Origin: Dryas octopetala
Lineage: Eukaryota > Streptophyta > Magnoliopsida > Rosales > Rosaceae
Direction: 5' to 3'
Length of the DNA stretch: 64,000 nt
Assembly (NCBI GenBank): GCA_963921425.1
Contig: OY992833.1
Coordinates: forward strand, 22,219,454 to 22,283,453
Below, piece by piece: positions 49,736 through 61,489 of the stretch. Below the pieces are notes generated by a model. The model was not told where the DNA came from. It saw only the letters and a list, made by a program, of their open reading frames with translations, and did not search any database. Within the stretch, counting starts at the first letter, position 1, and each line of letters opens with the position of its first letter. Position numbers and translations under genes: made by a program.

Positions 49736-49981
49736 ATATGTAACTATATATAAACAAAAAAAGAATCACAGATCCAATCTAGTAAACAATATGTATCAAA
49801 ATAGTGAATGCACCACCTCTTACTTTTGCCTTCAAGCACCAGCAAATCCGTCTTCGAATACCATGAATTCTGGCATTCTGGGAAGAGCCTGCATTTCAGA
49901 TTATAGCACCAAAACAATAGGTGCTCCTGTCCTGAGGATTGAGGCAAAATTTGAATTGCTTCACATGTTTGCAGAAGCTTG

Positions 49982-51844
49982 CTATCTTGCACAGAGTGCA
50001 TTCAGCAGTATATGATCCAACATAAGGTCCACAAAATACTGGTGCCCAATTTGGCCATCCCTCCACTTCATCTTGGCGGGAGCTCGGCCATAGTGCACCC
50101 CATCATTGCACCGATTATCATAATGCCATGGGAAGGTCATATCGAAATTATCAATCACACCAGAAAGGATCCCAGATTCCTTCAATTTGTCTAGGAGTAC
50201 CCAATTGAATACCTCCATCTTATTAGGATTAAATGCCAGACTTCGTGCATACCCACCGGTGGCTATTGTGGTCCTGTAGAAGACTTTTGGCACCACCAAT
50301 CCTCTCCTTCTTATTGACTCCATAATTTCCACCCAAAATGATGCTGCATAGCTTGCCCCATTAGTGAATGTTCTTATGTTAGACCAAAATACGCCATCGT
50401 GTAATCCAGAGTTCATGACTATAGTATCTGGAACCGTGTCTTCTGAGAAGTACTTCTTTAACAAATTCCTAAACCCTTCATCTTTCAAAGAGTTTAAACC
50501 TTGATAATTTCCTGTTTCATTCCAATGACCATTGAAAATGCTTGTAATTCGAACTGTCTGTGAATGGTCTTTCGGGTTTGAAAATTTTCTATCAAACCGT
50601 CTAGGAACTGAAGGTATGTCAGGCCGATCCAAGATAAAATTGAGAATATTTCGTATCGAGTCAACGTGATTGGAATCGCCCCAGAAGAAAATCCACTGGT
50701 TCTTCAAGCAATTCCAAGCAGAATCAGCTGAAAACAATCTAAATGAGCAGTGTGCAGAGTAAACCCAACCATTACTCTCCAATGACCCCAATGAACCACT
50801 GCACCATGGACTTTTGCAAGGAAAATTTGGGGCTAGGCACCGGTACCGACCATCATTGTTAATTTCACAATGGTCATTCTTGCCATGCCTAGTCCACCTT
50901 CCAGTCCAAATATCTCTTCCAAAATCAGACTCTGTGCAAGTATGTAACTCTGGCAATTGAGCTGAGCCTTTGTAAAACCTGAATGGAATCTTTCGAAGCT
51001 CTTGATCATAGACAAACCGGCTAGGTGAGAATCTTAGACCCTCAAAATGTCTAAAAAGGAGAATTATAGTAAGATTGTAGAGCCCCACAAACTCTGGATG
51101 AATCTGAAGCGAAACAGAATAAGACCCGTTGCCAAAATCTTTCACAAGAGGCCTAGATTTCCATGACTCCCCAGAAAGATCAGTCTCAAAGTAATCCCCA
51201 CCAAAACAGCGAGGCTTCTTATCATCACCCAATGCTTGAAAAACAAACTCATAGGTTTCACCAGCTGACAATTCAATCAGATCCCTACCATCTAAACCAG
51301 GAATTGCAATTTCCACTGTCTTAGAAACTCTGCATGGTTCTCCTCCAGGAGCTAACCATCGAGCTAGAAGGTTCTTTGTCAAGTTAGGCTCTAATCCAGC
51401 TGAAACCCAACTCAAACTAGCTGGAACTACAGGGTGTGTTTGGTTCTTATCAAACTCTAAAGAAACCCCAGTTGAATTCTGACCAGAAAGTGGTTCATAC
51501 TGGCTAAGATTAACTGGGTTATAAGAATCAAAGTGGGTATTGAACTGGGTCACATTGGTTTTGTTCTGGGTCTGATTCATCACAACGTGGGAGGTAGCAA
51601 AGTCCAAATTTTCATGGTTTTGGGCGAGATTATTAACTAAATCACTAACCTTGCTGGTCAGGTACTCTTGGTTGGACCTCGTAGCTTCAATGAAGCTCTG
51701 CATAGTTCTCCCATCGATGCACCAAACCACCACCATTCCAACAAGAACCAGAGCTGTGAACAACCCAACACGCCATTGAAGCAAAGGACTCGACCTCGGA
51801 GACCATGGCTGTGATGAAGGCCAGTTTACTCCCTTCTCTGGCAT
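49982..51844 (-). CDS. PC-esterase (PMR5/NXPE-like SGNH) type II membrane protein
   Basis: A 620-residue uninterrupted frame. A short basic cytosolic N terminus precedes one membrane anchor at about 24-43 (WRVGLFTALVLVGMVVVWCI), giving type II topology as in Golgi enzymes. An Asn-rich stem with several N-glycosylation sequons follows, then a beta-rich Ig/filamin-like region (about 160-290), then the catalytic-type domain with GDS at 389-391 (nucleophile Ser391) and D581-G-V-H584, matching the GDS and DxxH motifs of the PC-esterase clan (plant TBL/PMR5, animal NXPE, CAS1). Such enzymes O-acylate or de-acylate glycans; the substrate here is unknown. I believe its Arabidopsis counterparts (AT5G19060, AT3G06150) carry the misleading label cytochrome P450, but there is no P450 haem motif here. 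The leader appears to contain an intron (51853-52050). Confidence 0.85.
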   Translation of the reverse strand: MPEKGVNWPSSQPWSPRSSPLLQWRVGLFTALVLVGMVVVWCIDGRTMQSFIEATRSNQEYLTSKVSDLVNNLAQNHENLDFATSHVVMNQTQNKTNVTQFNTHFDSYNPVNLSQYEPLSGQNSTGVSLEFDKNQTHPVVPASLSWVSAGLEPNLTKNLLARWLAPGGEPCRVSKTVEIAIPGLDGRDLIELSAGETYEFVFQALGDDKKPRCFGGDYFETDLSGESWKSRPLVKDFGNGSYSVSLQIHPEFVGLYNLTIILLFRHFEGLRFSPSRFVYDQELRKIPFRFYKGSAQLPELHTCTESDFGRDIWTGRWTRHGKNDHCEINNDGRYRCLAPNFPCKSPWCSGSLGSLESNGWVYSAHCSFRLFSADSAWNCLKNQWIFFWGDSNHVDSIRNILNFILDRPDIPSVPRRFDRKFSNPKDHSQTVRITSIFNGHWNETGNYQGLNSLKDEGFRNLLKKYFSEDTVPDTIVMNSGLHDGVFWSNIRTFTNGASYAASFWVEIMESIRRRGLVVPKVFYRTTIATGGYARSLAFNPNKMEVFNWVLLDKLKESGILSGVIDNFDMTFPWHYDNRCNDGVHYGRAPAKMKWRDGQIGHQYFVDLMLDHILLNALCAR

Positions 51845-51852
51845 CTCAAAGA

Positions 51853-52164
51853 CTGCAACAACAACACCAACAACAATTAAACTAACTAAGCAAACCCAGA
51901 TGCCAGAAGCTGTTTACTTTCTTTGGTTGCAAAAAAAAAAAAAGCTGTTATCTTTGACGACAAGGATGTGTTTTTCTCGATTTTTACAAGGCAGTGTATT
52001 AGTGTATATAATAATAGCCCTAAAAAACAGAAGTTAAAGACTGCACTTACTCGGGTGTGAGTGTGTAATACAATGTTTTAGAGATTTTTTCTGCTTCTTT
52101 CTGAGAGCAGAAAATCACTGAGAAATATATAATGCAGCTTTCAACAAAAGTAAGCTCTTTTATA
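51853..52164 (-). promoter_or_regulatory. Core promoter and 5'-UTR intron of the PC-esterase-like gene
   Basis: A canonical minus-strand TATA box, tataaaag, lies at 52157-52164. A donor gtaagt at 52045-52050 and an acceptor ttgttgttgcag ending at 51853, nine bases before the ATG, would remove a 198-bp leader intron. Both sites are good matches to plant consensus, but the splice is inferred from sequence only. Confidence 0.55.
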
Positions 52165-54232
52165 CATGTTTTTGGTATCCTATGCCTTCAAGAGTTCAAG
52201 GACACTAGGACAGTGCTTGAGATGAGACTCCTGAAAGAAAGAGGAAAGACCGAAAGAGACTAGAGAGACACTTTTTCTATTTTCTCTCTAGTTGTGACTG
52301 TTGTGGCGGTTTGTTAGAACTTAGAAGTTCTGCAAAATACATAAATACTAAGCTAAAACAATTAATACCCGTATTAATAATAATTTAGTTAAAATTTTTT
52401 TAACTAATTTTGGGAGTCCTATAGACTCCTTGGTAGCAGCAAAAGGGCAATCCTATAAATGTCTGTGGACGGAAATACCCTTAAGGTTTTTTTGAAATGG
52501 CGGCGAGGTAGATGAATTATTGGTGGATCACCGACAAGGTGACAAATAGTAAGGAAGGAGAGTCCGCGTGGGAGATAGGGGTATTTATGTCATTTTCTGT
52601 ATTATTAAATTTATGGTGACAGTGGGTTGGGATATCGTGCCACCTAGAATCACATGGAGATGTTTTTTATCTTAACACAGAAAAGGCCAAAACCGAGAAA
52701 CCGACCCATTTGGGCAAAAACCATTTTAGGAGAAAAAACGACGCGTCATTTTTTGGGTCAATTTCGGTGAAAAAGAAATACGTTTTGAGTATTTTAAAAT
52801 TTTATTTTAATTTTCTGTACCATAGGTTCATAACTAAAAATGATGGAGAAAGTGTTTAGTAGTTTGTTAGAGTTGGTAAGCTGTCATTTGTTGAGAATAT
52901 GAGATAATGAGGGTTGATCATGAGAAAGAAACTTTGGAAGTCGTCATGTATAATATTATGCAGCGTCTGAAAAATGTGTGATAAAAAGATGAATTTGTAA
53001 CATTTTTAATCTTTTCAACGAAGACAATGTGAGTGAATTAAAATCTGTATAACATTACCAGCCTCATATTAATACACATAATCAAACAATTCCCTATTAT
53101 TGTACCCAAAAAAAAAAATCCCTATTAAAACAAAAAGAATTAACAAAGAATTCATTTTAAGTAGTACGTACTCAAAGGTACCTTTGGAAAACTATAAACC
53201 CAGTTGGTGCAAACTAATGTTGTTGACTACCAATGCATTGTGTAGGTGGGAAAAAAATAGAACATACCTAGCTCATGTGGTTCTTAAGATCGATCATGAT
53301 CACCAACACCATCATCTGCAGCCTTCTGAGATCGATCTTGGGGCCTAATTGATTCCCAATTCATTGGAATATTGTCCGTCTTGTCTCCTTTGGCTCTCTT
53401 TGGTTGTTTTGTAGTCTTCTTTTTTTTTTTTGGTCAATTTTTGTAGTCTTCTTTAAATAGAGTGCCTGCATGCTGTTCTTAATTTCCTTGTAGTCTGGTC
53501 CTTCGTCTTGTTTAGTTGCTGACCAGCGTCTGTTTTACTTTCCGTTTTGGGTTGTTGCCTCTTAATAATGCTAGCAATTTTTGACGCGTTATACTGAGTT
53601 GGTGTGTCGTTTTGAGAAAAACTTACCTATATTGATAAGAGCTTATTTGACATCCTAAAAAATATTTTTTTTTAATTTAAATAATCTTTATATGATGCCC
53701 AGTTAAAAAAAAAAAAAAAAAATCTTTATGTGATAAAATTTAAAAGTATAAGTATCATTATATTATTGGATTGAGATAACAAATTAACGTTATCCATGTT
53801 GAAAGAAAATTTCTCTCAATTAGTTAATTTGTCTTTTGGTTTTAACCCCCCTTTTGCCGATGATGTTGGTCATTTTTTCTGTTGCATCACTTGTTTCAGT
53901 TTTGGGTCTCTTCCCTTTGAGTCGAAAAATAGAATTTTTTTTTTTTTTTGTTACATTAGAAGAAATCAAGACATGTAACTAATCTAATTCTAACCTCTCT
54001 TACCTCATCTATCCTCACCACAACCCTAAACTTGAATACTAGAATTCTTTCAACCAAAAAAGAAATGCTTGAATTTTTCTTTTCTTTTCTTTTCTTGTAG
54101 GTATTAATATATTATCCATTAGAGGTGTGAGAAACTAAACCAAATGAGGTACTTTTGATTTTGACCCTTTAAATGTGAGGTTTATGGAAGCAACCATGTT
54201 ATGGTATGCACCGGTGAACTGGTGGCAGACCA
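52165..54232. other. Intergenic, no supported gene
   Basis: AT-rich DNA upstream of the PC-esterase-like gene. Frames here are short (82 codons at most) without recognisable features. No clear repeat other than homopolymer runs near 53424 and 53940. Confidence 0.5.
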
Positions 54233-54235
54233 TTA

Positions 54236-54905
54236 TGGTGTGTTTGGATTGAGGAAAAAAACTCAGCATTTAAGAAATTATATGCTCTAATTTCCTTGTT
54301 TGGGTCAATAAATACAGAATTTTGTAAATTCTAGGTGGAAAAAAACTTGGGATTTGAAGGCTGTAAATTCCAACTTTAAATTCCACCTAAATTTGTGTCA
54401 TTTTCAAAATTCCAATTTTTACAAAAGAAAAATAAGTCGTGTCGACACTACCACCACTGCCGCCAACGTCATCACCACTAACACCACCACCCCCACTGCC
54501 GCTGCCGCCACCACCACCACCAACACCGAGACCGCGGCCGCCGCCACCACCATCATCACCGTCACCACCACCACCACCATCACCGTCACCGTCACCGTCA
54601 CCGTCACCGTCGCCACCCCAATTTTAGCCACCACCATTTCTCCCACCCTTGTGGGCCATCACCCCTACCAATATGGTCAACTCAGTATAAACATCATTTT
54701 TATTGTTGCCACCATCACCATCACTCTTTTGAATTGATGCATCAAAAATTAAAACTACCATAAATTCCGTATTTAAACTCTATTATGTTTACATGTTATC
54801 CAAACAAGAGAATCTACATATTCTAGAATTTTAAATCACATCGTTTTAAATTCCGTCATTTGTGAATTCTTTAGAAATTTCAAACTATTTCATCCAAACG
54901 CACCA
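54236..54905. mobile_element. PIF/Harbinger-like MITE with a CCACCA/CCGTCA microsatellite core
   Basis: Ends tggtgtgtttggat and atccaaacgcacca are inverted copies with one mismatch, and TTA flanks both sides (54233-54235 and 54906-54908), the usual target duplication of this superfamily. Further inverted AT-rich pairing continues inside (aaattcca words facing gaatttaaa words). The centre, about 54440-54625, is an expanded trinucleotide/hexanucleotide tract (caccac, ccgtca) that opens long Thr-, Pro- or Val-rich frames in three readings. These are not genes. Confidence 0.65.
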
Positions 54906-54908
54906 TTA

Positions 54909-55696
54909 AGGAATAGATTAAATTACAGGCGGCCAACCAAATGTCAAAGAAAATGGGTTGGGTGGTCTGGTGACAGCAGATCTTCGCTCGGTAGATATGG
55001 GCTGTGAATAAAAACTTAAAAAGTGATGTTGAACTGCTGAACTGCGTGAAGCTCTAAATGGCTTTTTGCGATGATTCTTCGAGCATAAAGTAATTTAAAA
55101 ATTATGAAATTTGACCATCTTCAGAGAAATAAGTGAACACTTAATAGTCGGTACCAACCCCACCAACCCTCTACCCCCCAATAAACCATTTCCAACTTTT
55201 ATAGGCAGCCACTGAAGAACCAAAGTCCAAAAGATAGAAGACAGGTTATAAGTTATGGCTAATAGTAATGGTAGACAAAGCTTTAACAGCTTTATTACCA
55301 ACTTCTTCATGATACAGCCAAATTCCAATCTTTAGATAAATCCCAAAAATTTAGTGCACATAAGACAAATAAGTTGCATTAGATGGTACGGATGAATATG
55401 TATATAGTCCAAGAGGACAGTATGTCAGACATTTTCTCATACGAAGAAACTATTGGGGTATTCAAAGAAGAAACCAACACTCAAATCAAAAGTTTGTTTA
55501 ACAATGCTAAAGCCGGACAATGATGAAAAGCGTGTCTTTCTTTTCCTGATGAACTAACAAAACGACCATGTTCCCATATTCAATTTCAACCTTTAATATA
55601 TAGAAGAAAAAAGGAATGAAATAACTGAGAAAGATAAATAAGAATGGAACAAAAAGAAAGAATCTAGAATTGAAAGGAGGACAATAGAGCACCACA
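54909..55696. other. Intergenic, 3' flank of the alpha/beta hydrolase gene
   Basis: No gene recognised. The 3' UTR of the hydrolase is expected near 55.4-55.7 kb. Confidence 0.45.
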
Positions 55697-58600
55697 TTAA
55701 TTCCATGGATCATCCCAGCCTTTAGGTCCCTCTCTCTTGACAAAATCAATTATGGCTTGGACAGCTTCATCAACTCTGTTAGAAAGGGAGTGATTCCCAT
55801 ATTCAATTTCAACCTTTTCCGCACCACCCATTGCTCTGCACAATCTGCATGAGTTTCAAAAATACCAACACGATTATTTAATCAAATCGTAGATTAAACC
55901 CTTGCACAGGCACACACAGTGTACACAAGCAACACAGGAAAAAACGTTTGCATGCTGTTTTAAAGGCATTAATAACCAAGATAAATATTTATTGTCTGTA
56001 CATGAGGTTCTTAAACAACATGAATTAAATGTAAAAAAGAAAAGAAAAAAAAAAAGCAATAGTTTTTGTTTCTTACCTTTGGACCAATGCTTTCTTGTCA
56101 ACATAGTCTGGCACATATTCGTCGGCCATGGAATAAATAACCTGCAGGAAAATATGACGACTTAATTTGTACTTTTTGATGTTGCAATGCACCAAACCAG
56201 AAAAGTAGCATCCTTCAGTACAAAAGCTAAACAAAACACATGCTTGCCAATAGAGATAAGTACCAAGAGGCTGATAATATATTGGTTATGTTTACTTAGT
56301 ACTTAGCTGAATCTTTAAGCAATATTTTTATACCTTTGTCTTCCTGTGTTGTATTCTTTTTCCATTTTTTTCCCTTAAAAAATGTATTATTAATAACTTT
56401 CCCAACAACAAATATAGTAATTGTTTTATCCCAAATATTAAAAATTACTTCCTCTTTTAAATTCATGAACATCTCGGCTAATGATTTACTTCAAAGTATG
56501 ATACATTACAAACACTCTTCCTAGCAAATAAGAAAATTAAATAAGGGATACACTACCTGGCAAGGTGTGTTAGCCATGTGCCCAAGTCTTAACCTCAGCT
56601 GGTCATCAGTAAGGTCAGAACTAAACATGTCATCATCCCCATTGTATGCACAAAGGGAGTGATACCTGCAAGGCATTTGGTTCTTTAGACAAGGAAGAGT
56701 AGCATAAAAGAATTACAATACAGTATTCAGTGGCTGCGTAGCAAGACAATGTCTTAATGAGGTGGTGCAAATTATGTTGACACATCACAATGACACCTAA
56801 TAACAATTTCCAGTTTTAGAAGAAAAGATTGGAATGAGATCAAAGAGATCTTAACTAACTTATTCACAGCGGCAACAAAGCTCACATAGCCTATAAGTAG
56901 AAGGGAACAAAACATTCATATAGATCAGCTCTCCCAAAAGACCAAACTTTTAACAGTTTTACTTACAATTACAGTGCCCTATAATAAGAACTAAGAATAT
57001 ATGTGATTATTTTATAAAGAAAATGAGAATTATGATCCTCAACACCCATGATGGGGAGCCTGTGTATAACTGCTTTCCCTATTATATATATCCACAATAA
57101 TTTATAACTAGTAGATTTAAATGATTGAAATAGAGAGCCAGAGAGGTCACCAGTTAGTGTCTAATCTGCAGATTCAGGGCCTCGGAGTTGGTATAACAAT
57201 CAAGAGCAGATAAATGCAATCAGTTAACATTGTCACCACAACAAATTAATAGGATTACTTAAGAATGCATCCATATGATTTCACTTATTAGCCAGTTCGA
57301 ATCTTCAGTTATATACAGACTGTGCCAAAATGGTGGTTTACCAAAACAATGGTGGAAGATGGTTCCAAGCCACCATATACCAATTGCTTCATAGTGACAG
57401 TATCAGGAGTACCATATCCACATAATCAAAATCAAGAATCTTTATAGTGGCTCTTCTAAAAACTAATGATAATGTATGTTTCTATATTTTTCCATATCAA
57501 CATTGTCAGTTCCATTAATATTGTGCAATCAAATGCAAACCTATAAATGTGACATTTTCAAACCTATTCTTTCCAACAAATATCACCCCAATACTGGTAA
57601 TAATTAATTCCATTTTTATCTTATTACTTCAGATAATAATAAACGGTTGTATACCCACCGATAGGCTGTTATTGGGGCTCCTGCATCTGCTTCACTTGGC
57701 ATTAATTCAGACCCACGGCCTTCACTTATCATGGTAGAAGCCAAGTCAATCATAGCAGCTGTTTCAGGAAGTGTTGCTCTGTACTCCCGATCACTGACTG
57801 GAGCCTGAACATTTTAATTGGCACTATGACCAAAGATTCAAGTAAAGGTGCAACATGTAGACATCAAGGACAGAAGATGTTGCGACAAGCAAAGAATAAA
57901 ACTTTCACATCAATCATCAGACATCAAATGCTGGAACTTTCACATTTAGAAATTAAGGCAACATCTGTGCGAATACAATTATTTTACCCTTAATTTCTTG
58001 CAATCTACTAATTTGGTGTGCTTGTATGTGTTTATGCATTATGTTTACACGTAAGGATGCGCTTCAAGTTATGCACAAGCAACTCAGTATGTAAACCACA
58101 AACTCCAAATAGCGATACCAAGTAGACCCCCAGCCTACACTGTACCAGGCACAGGAGAGTATTGCATTCCGCTCACACTGTAAACCCTAAAAAACCACAC
58201 AATTCTGGAAACTGTGGGTCAATGATTAGCAATGAATCCGTGCAGCTAAGATGTCTTTCTGTTGTGGGTCGCTGATACAACTATAAAGGAATGTTTTATC
58301 TATGCAAACCATCTAGACCAAAACTAGGTCATAGTTGATTAGATACTCATATCAAATAGTTCATAACTCATAAGGATAAACCTTGATAATCTGTCACTGT
58401 CGCATGTTAATCCATTGCAGAAACTAATACATTGTAAGCATCAAGATGCAAGAAATGGTTTACTATTAGGGAAATGCATGTGAAACTTTTATATATAAAG
58501 AATCAAAGTATGGAAAGTACACTACCTGCAGAATGGCAGCACGGACTGCTCGGGAGCATGCAGCACCTGTGCGTATATAGTGTACAATATCCTAGAGTCA

Positions 58601-60222
58601 TAACCAAAAACATGAATTCTAATTATACTCCTAAAAAAGTAATAAAGATGAGTGCTCCAATTAACTTAAGAAGCTGAAGTCTAAGATGCAATCAGCACAA
58701 ACCTGACAGCCAGTACTATGGCCAAGCAGTACCACACCCTCAGAATCTTCTTTGTTTATAAAATGACTGATCAACTGATCAAGTTCCATTGCGTCCTTCA
58801 ATACATAAGGCAACGGTATCTTGTAAGTAAAAGTAGCAAAATTCGTAACTTCAATACCCAAGCCCCAAAGAGAAAGAGAGAAGATAAAAAAGCGATCAAA
58901 GTTCATATCTTCCAGCCCAACTTATCCCAATTGAAAAAAGAAAGCTTAAAAAATGAAGAATCTAAAACTAATAAAAACTTGATGAAAAGGTCCAGACCAG
59001 TCACCATGGATCTTTTAAAGAATATAGATACAAGTGAACCCAACGGTCTTGGAAGAATACTATACAGCACTTAAAAACATAGAAAACAATGCATGAATCA
59101 AAAACCTATAAAGAATAAGCATCCGATAGCTTAAAACAAGTTACTTGTTTCAAGCTGGAAGTGCCATATCCACTGTATGAAGATGACATGAGTAGTTGAA
59201 CAAGTGACCATTTCTCCTTTTCCAAAGCGATTGCAAGAGGTTCCAAGTATCTGTAAAGCACATTAAAAAAATAATAATAAGATAAGATAGGAATAACAAA
59301 ATTTTTAAAGAACTGCTTTAAGCACCCAACAATATTGTACAGTGAATCTCTCTTCTTAAATGAAGAAAGCCACTCTCAGTTAAAGTCATGCATAAGATGT
59401 AATCTAGTAACACAAACTAACATTGATGATGGAAGACAATGTCCCTTCAAAAAAAGTTAGAAATGTAATGTCACATACTCTGTTGCCAGAAAACCATCAG
59501 TCAGTCCACCAATAAAAATGACTTGCTGTCTATAATCACCAGTTTTAAATGCAACCTGCATGGTAAGGATAATTATCATCAACACATCATTCAAAAAATT
59601 AAATGTATAAGCACACAAGCTAAACTGCTAAAGGTGAGCACAATCACAGTGATTGAGATTGCTATCATTCTTATGATGCGGCTCTCACATAGTTACCAGT
59701 GAACTACTTCACATATATTTTGTACGATGCCATAACCCATCTTAACCCTGTCACCCAAGTTTCAAAATTTCAACTCAAATTCTGATATCAGTAATTGGTA
59801 GCTAAAAATCAAATGCTTGACATAAATTTATCCAACACATTCAAATTCAACACACAAAAAATGCGTTTTTCAGATAACAAAGAATCACCAGCTTCCAAAC
59901 AGAGATCGAGCTACCAAACTCCATCACCCACTCAAATTCGAATCAAATGCACCACATTGCAGACAAAAAGTAACATAAATTTGCAATTTTTTTTATTCAA
60001 GTTTCAAAAGAACTAACGGACCTGAATAGGTTTGGGGCCGTACTTGAAGAGCACACCTCGGAACCGATTCTTCCGTACAACGGAACCGGAAGAGTCACCG
60101 GCACCACCCGAAGCGGAGTCGGTGCCCATCTTGACGGTTCCGAACCGGTCCGACCGGCCCCGGACAACGCCGGAGAACCACGAACCGGTCGAAGTCGATG
60201 AAGGAGAAGACGAAGAAGACAT
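55697..60222 (-). CDS. DUF1749 (UPF0613-type) alpha/beta hydrolase
   Basis: Nine exons: 60022-60222, 59479-59555, 59145-59250, 58703-58795, 58526-58591, 57659-57804, 56557-56665, 56077-56141 and 55697-55844. They sum to 1011 bases, 336 residues, with GT..AG introns and consistent phases. A Ser-rich N terminus of about 50 residues precedes the hydrolase fold: KTGDYRQQVIFIGGLTDGFL (strand and oxyanion-loop region), then the nucleophile elbow G153-H-S155-T-G157. D273 in SMADEYVP and H306 in YGNHSLSN are the likely acid and base of the triad. The C terminus ends GPKGWDDPWN. Family members in fungi and plants are poorly characterised and the substrate is unknown. The first exon is GC-rich. It corresponds to AT5G19050 in recalled annotation. 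Its promoter side, within 420 bp of the start, faces a cluster of retroelements. Confidence 0.92.
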
Positions 60223-60636
60223 AGACAGTGACCGATTTCAAACCATCATTTTGCCAATTTCTACGTTTACGGTTCGGGTTCGGGTTCGGATTTTAGATTA
60301 GTCTGCAATCTGCATCACCAGTTCACCACCCAGGACCAGGAGACTGTCGAGCTCTCTGGTCTCTTCGTCTCTGTACTAACTGTCACAGCTGACGTGGCAA
60401 GTGATGGACACCCACGTGGTTGGGCTTCAGAGTCAACCATTTGGCCCAAGGTTGGGGAAGCAATACCTCTCCAATTACAGACTGACTGGAATGGGCCAGC
60501 ATTACAAAGGAGTATCTGGATTTCCTTTTGTCAAGGGTTGGCCCAAGAAAATGATAGCACATAAAAATGTTGTACCACTAAAATACACCCATGAGATAAA
60601 GATTATATGACATGGTACGTATCAAAATTTTGGTTT
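60223..60636. other. Promoter side of the hydrolase gene
   Basis: Contains the hydrolase upstream region. No convincing TATA box is visible, which is common for housekeeping-type genes. A CACGTGG motif occurs at about 60413-60419. The retroelement cluster begins immediately beyond. Confidence 0.4.
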
Positions 60637-60653
60637 CACGAGGTACTAGATTT

Positions 60654-61451
60654 TTTATTTTTTTATTTAGAAGAAGCTGTGATTTTATTAAATCAAATAT
60701 CAGTGTACATTGCTTCAAGAAGCCATGAAGGCATTACATCAGTCCAAAAGGACACACCTACGTGAGATTTAGCATAGTGAGCTAACTAGTGAGCCACCCG
60801 GTTTGTCACCCGGCGTCTAAACTGACAAGTGGCCTCCATAAAAGACGCCATCCGTAATCTCACCTCCTCCACCAAGACACCATCAGCATGCAGACTTGGG
60901 AGCTTCATCCATAATGCAGCGAACAGCAAGCTCAGCATCCATTTTAAGAATAACATGTTGAAAGCCCAAATCGGTCGCCAAGGTTAACCCCAACACCGCA
61001 GCCAATAATTCAGTAACATAAGGCGAAAAGGAGCCCGAAATTTGTTTTGTCGCTGCAACCAAAACACAACCAGTATTGTCACGGAGCACCGCCCCCAATC
61101 CACAGTGGCGCTGCACACTTGAGACAATGTCATCCACGTTGATTTTAACCACCCTATAAGGCGGTTTTTTCCCAAGAACCAGGCCCATGCCACACCGGAA
61201 TGGTACCCAATGGTCTGGCAGTTGCCTCTCTGTATTCATTCACGTAGTGAACCAAATGACAATAAGAAATCTCAAGATCCCCCCTCGCATTGTTATGAAC
61301 CAAATCATTCTGGAGATTCCAAATACCCCAGCATAGGAAAGCAGAGATAGTCATGTCTTCCTTAGTAAGCACCTGCAGACCAAATTGCACCAAATCCATC
61401 ACAGACCCCCCCATCGGCCACCCCACAGCTTCACTTAAGAAGGAATATCCC
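60654..61451 (-). mobile_element. 5'-truncated LINE insertion with 17-bp target duplication
   Basis: The 17-mer cacgaggtactagattt occurs at 60637-60653 and again at 61452-61468. The minus strand of the 798 bp between them ends in an A-rich tail (taaataaaaaaataaaaaa) directly at the first copy. That is the signature of target-primed insertion of an L1-type retroposon, here truncated at its 5' side. The content is the tail of the second ORF: the zf-RVT-like segment and an RNase H domain. Confidence 0.9.
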
Positions 61452-61489
61452 CACGAGGTACTAGATTTGTGTAAACATGATTCCTGCAA
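60690..61489 (-). pseudogene. Broken LINE reverse-transcriptase tail / RNase H domain
   Basis: Frame 1 (from about 61450 to 61154) encodes a Trp-rich linker-type segment (CWGIWNLQNDLVHNN). The RNase H part is in another frame (61239-60883): KINVDDIV carries the first catalytic Asp, RHCGLGAVLRDNTGCVL follows, then TELLAAVLGL (Glu) and ILKMDAELAV (second Asp). After a premature stop the conserved end continues in a shifted frame (FRRRVTNRVAH, then a stop, then LAHYA and a Trp/Pro tail). At least one frameshift and two stops show that it is dead. The same kind of domain also occurs in domesticated plant genes, but the tail and target duplication mark this as a retroposon. Confidence 0.85.

Noticed and set aside
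54354-54737. 127-codon Thr-rich frame and its Pro-rich and Val-rich shadows
   Set aside because: Generated by the trinucleotide tract inside a MITE.
60883-61239. Functional RNase H gene
   Set aside because: Frameshifts and stops break the domain, and the poly(A) tail and target duplication mark it as a truncated LINE.
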